The notes under the pieces: generated by a model
Told to the model about the DNA's origin: nothing
Database searches by the model: none
Seen by the model: the letters and a program-made list of their open reading frames with translations, nothing else
Shown: in pieces, positions 44,521 to 54,600 of the stretch
Layout: the number at the start of each line of letters is the position of its first letter
How positions within the stretch are numbered: the stretch's first letter is position 1
Assembly: GCA_905160935.1 (NCBI GenBank)
Contig: CAJHZI010000014.1
Coordinates: 124,001 to 188,000 of the forward strand
Length of the DNA stretch: 64,000 nt
Direction of reading: 5' to 3'
Source: Enchytraeus crypticus
Taxonomy: Eukaryota; Annelida; Clitellata; Enchytraeida; Enchytraeidae
Position numbers and translations under genes: made by a program

Positions 44521-45705
44521 CGGCGCTATTTCCAGCTAAAGACAAAAGGTTATGGAACAGGTAGGTTTAAATTGAAGCAAACTCTTGTATCAGTAACTGT
44601 TGTCAGCGATTTAAGCTATGGTAAAGCGTTCTATGATCAACAACAGCTATAATCCATTATACATTTTTAGCTCAACTAGTGCCCATATCCTTTCCTAAAA
44701 TACCAAAGCATTCTTTGCAAAAGTCTGTGCAAAATATTTACCCGGCCAGTGTAATATTGAAAAATTAAGCTAATGTTTTGCACTGGCGAACCCATGCAAA
44801 CCAATTTTTTTTTAAATAAGCGAAGGAATAAAATAAATCATTAATGAGACGCAAACTATCGGACAGCGATTACTAATCCGGCAAGATTAAACTAATCTCG
44901 AGTCTGCTCTGCTAATTGCATTCTTTAGACTCAACTGTGTTCCTGACAGGAGCCGTGCTGTATCTAAGTGAATGCTAGAGTGGAATGTCTGCAATATCGC
45001 TCACAAGCAGTGACAATTAATTGCAGACAGATTTTTTAAATTTTAAAGCGTTGAATGAGTTTCATCAAGCTTACATTCTCACTTTATTAAGTTTAAAAAT
45101 GTTGACAATTGCGGTATAATCTATATTTAGCTTTTATTTAAAAAGTGCAGTGAAGAAGGCGGCACTTAGATAAAATGAAGAATTTTACAGGCTAAAGGGG
45201 TCGCCAGTTTCTGGAAAGGATTCCTAACACAGGGCCTTCAACAAGCCACTAAGATAAAGCTAGTAAAACAATAGCTCTGTGCACAACCGATATAGGTACA
45301 TATTGAAACTTGGCTATTAAAGGGTAAGTATGCTGAAAGAAAAGATCTCTGAAATGCAGCTGGGGAGAGGGATGAAAATTTAGTAGAACTTATAAAATTG
45401 CAGATGAATTAAATTTAATTAGCGCATAAAAGGATTCTTAGGTAAAGAGCTGGGTGATTTCTTACCAAGAGGAAACATCTGAATAAGAAAAGAGTAGAGC
45501 TGTGCCAAGATTAGGGTTGTTTGATGTGGTAGTGGAAGACAGAATGAAAGAAAGGGAAAAGAACGACCTGAAATATTTGATATTTGATGGCTCATTCTCA
45601 TGTGTAGGCCTATATGAAAGTGAAAAATAAAATAAGGGGAAAGTGGATGCAATGTGTTCTGTGAGAGCCGTTATAAAATGTAGGCCTAATAAAAGCACCC
45701 TGAAG
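44521..45705. other. No gene recognised
   Basis: No domain-bearing frame. The minus-strand frames at 45419-45710 look like non-coding Ser/Leu/Phe-rich sequence. Confidence 0.45.
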
Positions 45706-45709
45706 TGCA

Positions 45710-45711
45710 AT

Positions 45712-45755
<44 letters not shown>

Positions 45756-45775
45756 GATAGAGAGAGAGAGAGATT
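45710..45775. repeat. (GA)n microsatellite
   Basis: GA run with AGATAGA interruptions. Confidence 0.97.
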
Positions 45776-46085
45776 CATTAAGAATTTAGCGCCTGTTTTG
45801 CATCATAGGATGACATAAGACACATCTCAAGAATAAGTTGTAGTCCAGTGCAACGAAACCAACATATTACACTGAGAGACTGAAAGCGTCTCTAAAACAG
45901 TGCAAGGCCACTAACCTTGACCCGGATTACTCTGACCTCAGCAGGAAGCAAATGATTGAAATAAGATTAATAACAGCTAGAGTGACACACACTTCCGATC
46001 AGGTGCCTTCAGGCTCAAAATCATTCGCTGCTCATTCGTTACACACCTCTGATTGATTCCTTGCACGAACATTCGCTAGATAATC
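45776..46085. other. No gene recognised
   Basis: Nothing supported. Confidence 0.5.
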
Positions 46086-46089
46086 AATA

Positions 46090-46445
46090 ACGTTATAGCT
46101 TGATTGATTTGATCTCTGTCGTCATTGATTTGTTCGTCATTGTTTTGGTTAATAGTAGATTATCTGAATGATTAAAGTTATTTGATTAATTAAAGTTTTC
46201 CAATTGATTAAAGTGTTATTCTTGGAATTTACTAATTGAGTTGATTGATTGAATTGATTTATTAAAGTTATCTGATTGATTAAAACTATCTGATTTATTA
46301 AAGTTATATGATTGAAGTAATCTGATTGATTAAGGTTATCTGATTGATTAAAGTTATCTAATTGATTAATGTTATCTGATGGATTAAAGTATATGAATAA
46401 TTGAAATTATCGGAGTGATTAATATTATCTGGTTGATTAGAATTA
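46090..46445. repeat. ~18-bp degenerate minisatellite, unit TGATTGATTAAAGTTATC
   Basis: About 14 diverged copies with unit length slips. Confidence 0.85.
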
Positions 46446-46725
46446 TTGATCGTGCATCAATTGTTTCTTCATATGATTGCACACCTGACACAACTCCTGC
46501 GTTACATAGTTTACTTGCTTTAATTTTTATTTTTATTAAATTGCTATAATTTGTATTAGTTGCTGCTTTTGTAATAAAAATAAAGAATAAAATGATGTTA
46601 AATATCCATTCTCTCCATGCATGGTTATTAGTATTCGGTGCCTTTTGATAGTGTAATTTCAGTTAGTGCGCATTTAGGAATAATTTACTAACACATTGGA
46701 TTTTTCAAAGCATGCTGCAGCATTC
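46446..46725. other. No gene; element scrap also found at 49350
   Basis: CCATGCATGGTTATTAGTAT, then GCCTTTTGATAG and TTTAGGAATAA at 46615-46690 recur as CCATGGTTATTAGTAATC, GCCTTTTGATGG and TTTAAGAATAA at 49350-49420. Confidence 0.5.
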
Positions 46726-46727
46726 AA

Positions 46728-46805
46728 TTTGCCAAGGTGATCGCCTATGCAAGTACTAACCGAGCCACCGAGGCTGATCCATGTCGTTCATGAGGAGCAC
46801 AATCT
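46728..46805 (-). mobile_element. 5S-rRNA-derived SINE fragment
   Basis: Minus strand GAACGACATGGATCAGCCTC, GGTGGCTCGGTTAGTACTTG, CATAGGCGATCACCTTGGC keeps the GGTTAGTACTTG core and CACCTTGG of the family. Confidence 0.6.
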
Positions 46806-46844
46806 AAGCAGCACGATAAACCCGCTCCTAGTAAAAGCAAAGCT

Positions 46845-46925
46845 GGTAAAGGTAATCTTAACGTCAGTTTCCTAACTCAAAGACGATGTCAGTGACGGGC
46901 GAGCCCAAGTACTTAAACATTCGTT
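46845..46925 (-). mobile_element. SINE-A, partial copy
   Basis: AACGTCAGTTTCCTAACTCA, AGACGATGTCAGTGACGGGC, GAGCCCAAGTACTTAAAC; the head beyond the B box is missing. Confidence 0.8.
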
Positions 46926-47134
46926 AAAAGAAGCATCTATTTGATCATCTATACGAGGGCTGAAACTGACGTCTAAGATATTGTCTATCACTTTTGCCTA
47001 TGCGGTATGTCATGTAGCATAAAAGTCCATCTATGTTACGTATTACTTAAATAGGCCTACTATTAGAGACACCAATATTCGAAAAATTGAGATTTCTTTA
47101 TAATTTCGAATCACAAGCATACATGTATACTGTA

Positions 47135-47370
47135 TATCAGAGGTGAAGCTTTCACGTGGTAGTGACTGGAGCGGCAGGCAGGACCTTGCAGCGTCTCTTA
47201 CACTAATCCGCTGTTGGTCCACAACAATACACAGGTGGAGATTTCCATACAACAAGTCGAGACCGGAAGTATATCCACGATGCATTGATTCACAGGGACT
47301 GCATTCAGAATATCTAAGCGTCTAAAGGCTTCCGTTAACTTTACGTACAGCTCGGGCTACGTGACGTAAA
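47135..47370. other. CpG-richer patch, no gene assigned
   Basis: Open frames run on both strands (47043-47285 minus, 47143-47325 plus) without a recognisable domain. Could be an unrecognised exon or regulatory island. Confidence 0.3.
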
Positions 47371-47489
47371 ATAGAAATTATTGGTGAAGGTCGATTAGGG
47401 GTGAAGATCTGATTTTAACCGCACATCTACAGATACATAAATAATTACAAGTACTTAAAACGCTTAGTCCTTTAAACATTAGTGGACCA

Positions 47490-47632
47490 AAGCTAATAAA
47501 AGTTGTAAAGACGAAGTTAACGTCAGCTCCAACTCTCGAAAGCAATATCAGTGACGAGAGAGCACAGAACTTGAATTCCGATATTGATCTGCGGTCGGAT
47601 ATCGTACTGATATCGCCACTGACTCCTACAAG
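47490..47632 (-). mobile_element. SINE-A copy
   Basis: GTTAACGTCAGCTCCAACTC, CAGTGACGAGAGAGCACAGA, TTGAATTCCGATATTGATCT, ACTGATATCGCCACTGACTC. Confidence 0.85.
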
Positions 47633-48490
47633 AGAATAAATCAATAGATGATTAATTGCAGAAAGATGTTACTATCATGGTATTATGGCCCATATGGAAT
47701 TATGGGTAACAAAAATTTACGCATCCTATAAAAATTGTTTCAATTAATTTAAAATTAACACAGCTAATTTAGCCGATAAATTGACGAAAAGAGTTGATTT
47801 GCAGAGAACATACTGCGGCTGATATTTCTGAAAATAAGGAAAAGAACAAATAGTCAAGTATCACTTAAGAATAGATATTGTCCTGTCAACTCTCAGTGAT
47901 AGTTGCAGCAATCTTTGAATTGCAGCCTTTAGCAAGTTCTTATTGCCTCTTTCATAGAGTCAATAATAATACATTAGCATTTGTGCCAATAGTGACAGCA
48001 CCAGACTGTACAAGGCAAGAATTTTATAAAAAGCAATGAAATCGCTTGACAACAAACATTTAATCCTATAGCGCATTAAAAGAAGCCCGTCTCACAGTTC
48101 TGGCTACATTAAGGGCCCGAACAGACACTGTAGAATCAATTTTATTTTTCATTCGCCGCTTTGTAATAGGCCTTTCACGGCAGATACGGAATTATACTTG
48201 ATCGACCTTTTAGTTCCTCGTAAAGAATAACAATTCTTACCTTTCTTTTAACTTCTCTCTCTCTCTTCGCCTGAGTCTCTTTCAGCCCTTTTATACCAAT
48301 ATGTGTTTTAAGAACAAAGCTAGCGAATGTGTAAAAATAAGTTAAAAATCTGTGTGTGATTTTTAAAGAATATTAACGAATGCAAACATTTTCTCTTAAT
48401 GTTGTTGAAATTGAGTAAAATCCAAGCTAAATTCATACAAGCTATATTACATTAAGAAGTCTCGCTTCACTGTTTAGATATAAACAGACA
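47633..48490. other. No gene recognised
   Basis: AT-rich. Confidence 0.5.
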
Positions 48491-48491
48491 T

Positions 48492-48612
48492 TTCTCTCTC
48501 TCTCTCTCTCTCTCTCTCCGTGTGTGTCTATCTTCCCTCTTATTCTCTCTCTCTCTCTCTCTCCATCTATCTTCCCATTTTCTCTCTCAATCTATCTCTC
48601 TATCTATCTACA

Positions 48613-48678
<66 letters not shown>

Positions 48679-48680
48679 GC
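48492..48680. repeat. (CT)n then (ATCT)n microsatellite
   Basis: CT runs followed by about 17 ATCT units (48600-48677). Confidence 0.97.
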
Positions 48681-48894
48681 CTCTTTCTCACTTGGAAATT
48701 TAATATCATAACGTCTGCTCTTTGAAGTCATTAAACGGTGATCTATCAATGAGCTAAAGTTCTGACTGTTAATAGTTTTATCAACTAAGTTAACGTTCAA
48801 TTCAAATTGATTAAATAACTGGATATAAATTTACGGCGTTAAACACCGATCTCCCAAGAATAATGATATATCTATCACAAAGACTGCTATATAT
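48681..48894. other. No gene recognised
   Basis: AT-rich. Confidence 0.5.
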
Positions 48895-48897
48895 GAT

Positions 48898-48995
48898 TTC
48901 AAGAGCCACTCGTATGTGGACGTGAAGAGGAAAACGGAAGATAGAGATGAGTGGAGGTGTTATATACCACTAAGAGAGAGAGAGAGAGAGAGAGC
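48898..48995 (+). mobile_element. LINE 3'-terminal fragment with (GA)n tail
   Basis: GCCACTCGTATGTGGACGTG, GAAGAGGAAAACGGAAGATA, GAGATGAGTGGAGGTGTTAT, ATACCAC then TAAGAGAGAGAGAGA. Same terminal words as the LINE end at 59567-59650, but the hairpin is deleted. Confidence 0.75.
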
Positions 48996-49515
48996 TAAAC
49001 ACCGCTGCACACAAGAAAGCTGGTCCCGCACAGGTCTATTTTCTCTCTTCACTCAGCCGAGCCTATGACCCACCGCGATGTTCAAAATTTAGAAAAATCT
49101 ACTTGTAATTAAATAATTCAGCAACTCGGTGCATTCAAACGGTTCATAAAATTATTCTATTGTTTGAATTCAGACAGAGATAGCGGCATCTGCAGGCAGT
49201 AGATGAAGCATTGTATCCAGTGCTTCATCGATCTCTCAGAGGAGCCAAAGAGACACCACCCTCGAGATAATACGTGGCTCATATAAATATAACGGCACAT
49301 TGGATCAGGAAGCACAGATGCTTGTTTAAGGCCCATTTCATCCTTCCTCTCCATGGTTATTAGTAATCTTTGCCTTTTGATGGCGCATCAATATCAGCCG
49401 GGCCGGATTTAAGAATAACTTTCCATCTTTCTGAAAAAATCCGTTGCTTACCTGAGATATTTGTACCGTTTTCACATTATTGAAGGCACGTCTAAATAGC
49501 TAGCCAACAAAAAAA
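48996..49515. other. No gene recognised
   Basis: Includes the 49350-49420 scrap shared with 46615-46690. Confidence 0.45.
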
Positions 49516-50210
49516 CAGTGGCGGATCCAGGGAGGGGGGCCCGCCCGGCGATAAAAATATTTTAACTGTATTTTTATTGGTTCTATGGCAATTTCTATGT
49601 GTCAATATGTTTGTAAGGGCAGTGGTTAGTGGGGAGGGGGGGGGGGGGTTTGGTACGAGAGGAAACTCAGTTTCACTAGCTCAAATATGGGATTAGGGGC
49701 CCGTATTTGGTATACTATGAGCTCTGAATAATGGGAGGGGCCGAAAAATGTTGATCGTTTCACTAGCTCTCAAATTTCACTTTAATCACTGTATAAGAGG
49801 AAAAGAGGATGTAAGTAAAAATGTGAACTCTGTCCAGGAGCAGTGGTGCAAACAGCCTTGACTGGTAGGGGCTTAAGCTCCCCCTATCTCCAAAATTAGG
49901 TCACTTTTGCAATTCGTCCAGATCGACTGAGTTACTTCAGAGGTTAAAAAATTAGACTACTTTTTTCAAATACAAATGTAGGCATTTTAGGTTTTCCTCT
50001 CACTTTAGTACCGGTATGAGTGGGGGGGGGGGGGGGTACTAAGACACGGGGATACACTCAATATATGAACCGGGCGCAGTATTGAACAATTTCTAGCCCT
50101 CCCCCCACAGCATGTTTCTGGTTCCGTCATGTCCCGAAGAAGGCAAAATATATGTACATTCTCAAAAAAATTTCGGACCCCCCTTAAAAAAATTTCTGGA
50201 TCCGCCCCTG
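49516..50210 (-). mobile_element. hAT-like MITE, large form (about 695 bp)
   Basis: Left terminus CAGTGGCGGATCCAGG, right terminus CTGGATCCGCCCCTG (inverted). Flanked by the 8-bp duplication CCAACAAA (49504-49511 and 50211-50218; four extra A at the left). 8-bp duplications and CAG...CTG termini are typical of hAT elements. No transposase ORF. It is an inverted relative of the copy at 58843-59558 and contains the small-MITE sequence (TCACTAGCTCTCAAATTTCA, CTTTAATCACTG). Confidence 0.88.
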
Positions 50211-50615
50211 CCAACAAATACAGCTTTTGTAAAATTACACTTATTTAATTTGCACAGTATCTAGTTCTCAAAACCCTAAGGTTCAAATCAGATAAGAAGC
50301 CCGAACAACAAAGTTTTAAATGCCTTCAAAGGAAGAAAGTATAACTTAAATCCCTTAATAGATACAAAACTTGAAACTAAAGCAAAATTTGAGAGTCCAT
50401 TTCATAATTCAGAGGTGACATCAATACAGATTTAGAATCATAAATGTTCATAAGTAAGATATGATTGCATAGACAAATGATTCATTTAGCAATCAATTAA
50501 TTATGATTAATAAGTAGTCGAATTGAACATGATCTTAATTAATTAGATTGTAAATAGAAGGACGTTGGGAGTAACAGAAGAATTGACAATCAGTCAATAA
50601 CTCTATTCATCTAAT
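50211..50615. other. No gene recognised
   Basis: AT-rich. Confidence 0.5.
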
Positions 50616-50617
50616 TT

Positions 50618-50775
50618 TCTGTCAAACGGCAGGTCGAAGGCACATATTTTTAGGCACAATTTTTCTTTTACGCTCCCTAAAGCGGATTTAATGAATTAAT
50701 CCGTTTGATAAAAGTTAGGCCTTATCCATAAGTACTGCAGCCTATAGTTTGAATTCTATGACTTTTATGATAATT
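50618..50775 (-). mobile_element. SINE-L, diverged 3' part
   Basis: TCTGTCAAACGGCAGGTCGA, AGGCACATATTTTTAGGCAC, TTTTACGCTCCCTAAAGC, GGCCTTATCCATAAGTACTG in reversed SINE-L order. Confidence 0.6.
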
Positions 50776-51099
50776 TCTACTTGTCTTCCTCAACCAGTCT
50801 ATTCTTAATTAAAACATGTGACCGAGTAAGAGAATAGGAAACAATCAGACATTGGTTCTATATAATAAAAGACCATATAGTGAACATTTAAGCTCTCGTG
50901 CATAGTTATTACTACCATTAAATATGTACAAAGATTATAAAATCAAACTCGTAGGCCTACATAAACGTGCAGCAATACATCAACAGCTTTTTCACAATAT
51001 ATATACACAGTACCACAATAAATATTACACATAGCAATGCGTAAGAGGATAGTTTTGAAAAGTGCATAATTATAAACACATATATAGATTTATAATGGA
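50776..51099. other. No gene recognised
   Basis: AT-rich sequence downstream of CDK20. Confidence 0.5.
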
Positions 51100-51265
51100 C
51101 TCAGAAATTATCATAGGACGAGGAGTCAAATCTTTATTACCAGTCTCATTGTACAGGCTTTACTCTCAGATCAGCGCGGCTGGGATTCTAACCCACGACG
51201 GTTCAATTCAACTCAGGATCTGTCATTTAAAAGTTCATGACGTTACCCCTACGCTATTGAGACAA
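51100..51265 (-). mobile_element. SINE-B copy in the presumed CDK20 3'UTR, sense orientation
   Basis: Plus strand TCTCAGATCAGCGCGGCTGG, GATTCTAACCCACGACGG, CATGACGTTACCCCTACGCT. The SINE reads in the CDK20 sense and begins about 100 bp after the stop codon. On the sense strand it carries AATAAA (51138-51133), the first canonical poly(A) signal after the stop. Confidence 0.85.
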
Positions 51266-51364
51266 GTAACATATCTATATATCGACATATATAGATATAG
51301 TCTAGAAACTGAGTCAGGCAAATACGCGTCACTACATCACACCAGCAATGATGTACAGTCCATT

Positions 51365-51638
51365 TCATCGCCTGGAGGAGACGTCGAGCACCACGGACGA
51401 GAGCCTAGCGGGGTCAATCAGAGTCTCCTCTAGGGGGACGTCCACGTCAAACTCAGCCACGCCTCCTAGGCCCCGCCCAGTGGTTCTACGTCTCCGCACC
51501 CCCCTCCTGCGCGAGCTCCCCGCCGTGTGGGGGATGGGCAGCTCAGAGTGGTGGGCAGGGAGGGGGTCGAGGAAGAAGTAGTCGTGCAGGAGCGCCTCAG
51601 AGGCTGGGAGTCGCTGTTCTGAGGGGTAGACTAGAAAC
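51365..51638 (-). CDS. CDK20: CDK20 exon 5 (C-terminal, with stop)
   Basis: Acceptor TTTATCGCAG; enters in phase 2. Encodes [36 protein letters not shown], then the basic stretch [16 protein letters not shown], and ends [17 protein letters not shown]...SSRR with stop TGA at 51367-51365. [12 protein letters not shown] is the CDK20 C-terminal signature. GC-rich relative to its surroundings. Confidence 0.93.
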
Positions 51639-54600
51639 CTGCGATAAAGATATCAACGTCAGAAATCAATATCAATATCAAAATCAATATATCGATAAAG
51701 AAATCAATATCAAAATCAATATATCTATAAAGAAATCAATATCAGAAATCAATATCAAAATCAATATATCTATAAAGAAATCAATATCAGAAATCAATAT
51801 CAAAATCAATATATCGATAAAGATATCAACGTCAGAAATCAATATCAATATCAAAATCAATATATCGATAAAGATATCAACGTCAGAAATCAATATCAAT
51901 ATCAAAATCAATATATCGATAAAGATATCAACGTCAGAAATCAATATCAATATAAAAATCAATATATCGATAAAGAAATCAATATCAGTTAATACAACGA
52001 TATTACAAACAGAATAGAAGCCCACAAAAAAGTTAAGAAAGACAAAACAAAACAAAAGCTAAAGTTAAGGTCAGTTTCTTCACTCGAAAGCGATGTCAGT
52101 GACGGGCGAGCCCAGGATTTGAACCCCTCACATACTGATCCACGATCGAATATCTTACCGACATCGCCATTGGGCCCAACCAATACAAAGAATAGAAACT
52201 GGCATGAAAGTTAAGAGAGATATAACAAAACAACGTGCATAAACAGCGAAATGATCATCTGTGATGATTTCTATTACACTCAATGACACATTAGTAGTAA
52301 GTTTCATCAATTATCCACATTACCTGTCCAGTGAATGTCCAAGATTTTACTCTCTGATCAGCTGTACTACTCCAAAGGGTTTAAGCAAACTTCTCTTAAA
52401 ATGAATGAATGAATGATGAGTCAATGAACCGATAAGTAGAGTAAAAATTCACAGAAACCGCTTAGATATTTGCTATAAAATAAAAAAATCTAAACCGATT
52501 TCTATAAGAGGCCATAATTACAATATATTAACAGTCATTCATCATCATTCTCCCTTAAATCCCAGTTTAACAAGAGTCGAGATACGAATAAACCTTCACC
52601 AGTCCTCTCTGTCCCAAACCATATCATCAGTCAATCACCTATTCACAACATATTAACTGCAAATGATCAAATATCATATCACACATCATACTACATATCA
52701 TATCTACAAGAGGATCAGGATTCAAAGCTGCATCAGATTCTCGATACGGTTTAAAAAAAATTCGTTCCATGATTAATTTACCTTTGCTACTGATAGAGTA
52801 AATTGCCCGAAATCTCTTATACAAAATAAACTTTCCAGAGACGCTTGGAACTATACATTTAATGTTAACCAAAGGCCTTGAATTCAGGTCAGTAACTTCA
52901 GAGACGAGCACTCTAACCGATATGCCATATATCCTTCCCAACATGTAAACATGTATACACAATTTGTGCATACGACGTTCCTGACATCATCCTTGTGAGA
53001 AGAAACAGATGTTAAACATTTATTATTACTTATTATTAATTGTATAAAAATAATAATTAAGCACATGTAGGCTATAAGTATTGCCTATAAGTATTGATTT
53101 GAAAATTTGTCAAATGTAACCTATGCGGTTTCAATATTGATGATATTAATGTTCTAATTGCATACTTCTCGAAATGCAGTCTATTGTTTTCTTTATGTTT
53201 TATTTTCTTTGTTTGTTGAACATTTGCCCTTTTGTTCCTGTTCTGTGTGTGTTTCGGTTGCCCAAGTGGCTAATAAAGATTTATATATAATTTTCTCGCC
53301 ATTCAACTCACCTGCTAAGAAGGCTGATGGCTATGGGAGAGGCATCAGGAAGCATATCCTCTAGGGGAACGGGGTCACTGTGAGGAAACGTTATCTTATT
53401 GTAGTCCGGGAACGTTACCAACGCCGGCCACCTGGTGACAGAAGGCGTACCTAAGAGTCTCTGAACGCAGCAGATCTGTCCTATATCCGTCTCTCCAGGA
53501 AATAGAGGAGAGCAGTTGAGCATTTCTCCAAATATACAACCCACAGCCCACAGGTCAACTCCTTCATCATAACATCTAGCACCAAAGAGAAGCTCGGGGG
53601 CACGATACCAACGTGTAGCCACCTGTTAGACAAATGATTGGCATTATAATAGCTTTTGTAATTATTACAATAGACTGGCTGCAATTTAGATTATTTATGT
53701 CTTAAAGTAAAGATAGATCAATTGTATCTTAAGATTGCTAAAACGATATTACACAGCAATAGAAGTCAATATTTGGACCTAAATTAATATTTCCTTAAAA
53801 ACTTGCCACGAAAATACAAAAATTGTACTTCTATTAATCTTAACAAACTAAGCATACAAGACGACAGCTTTACAACAAGTACAAAATTCTAGACATTCAA
53901 TAAAATACAAATTAAGTAATAAAAAGTATGATTAAGCATATAGTGCAATACATGAAAGCGTTAAAAGGAAAAAGTAACAGTAAATCACTTCAATTCATTA
54001 AATTTAATGTTCAAAGTGCAAATAAAGTTTGAGTAATTCTTTTAATAAAGTATATATTGCTTTATTTATATTGAACATCTCTGTATTTGCACTGTAAATG
54101 TACGTCGTAACCAGTTGAAATGTAGCAGAATGGAGCAGCCATATAACAGCACAACTCAATAAGAGAGATAAGAGAGAGAGAGAGAGAGGTACCGAGAGAG
54201 GGAGAGATAGAGGGAGAGAGAGATAGCGAGAGAGAGGGAGCGAGAGAGAGATAGCGAGAGAGAAAGAGAGAGATAGAGGGAGAGAGAGATAGAGAAAGCA
54301 CGAGAGAGATAGCAAGAGAGAAAGAGAGAGAAAGAGAGAGAGCCCGCTACATAATGACATAGAAAGTGCCACCAGGTCACCTGGTGACTATACTGCTGAC
54401 CCTCCTGCTTGTCTCTGAACACTCTGGCGAGCCCAAAGTCAGCAATCTTGAGATGACCGGTAGCGCTGATGAGCAGATTGGCAGGCTTCAGGTCTCTGTG
54501 CATGATGTGATTGGCGTGACAGAATGCTACGCCCTTCAGTAGCATCACCGTGTAGCTCTTCACCTGGGCCTCTGTCAACGGGCGCTCCGCATTACGAATT

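Noticed and set aside
47043-47325. Coding exon in the CpG-richer patch
   Set aside because: No recognisable protein and no clear splice pair; kept only as an unassigned patch.
53158-53364. Plus-strand 68-codon frame
   Set aside because: Antisense of CDK20 exon 4 for part of its length and otherwise intron; no domain.
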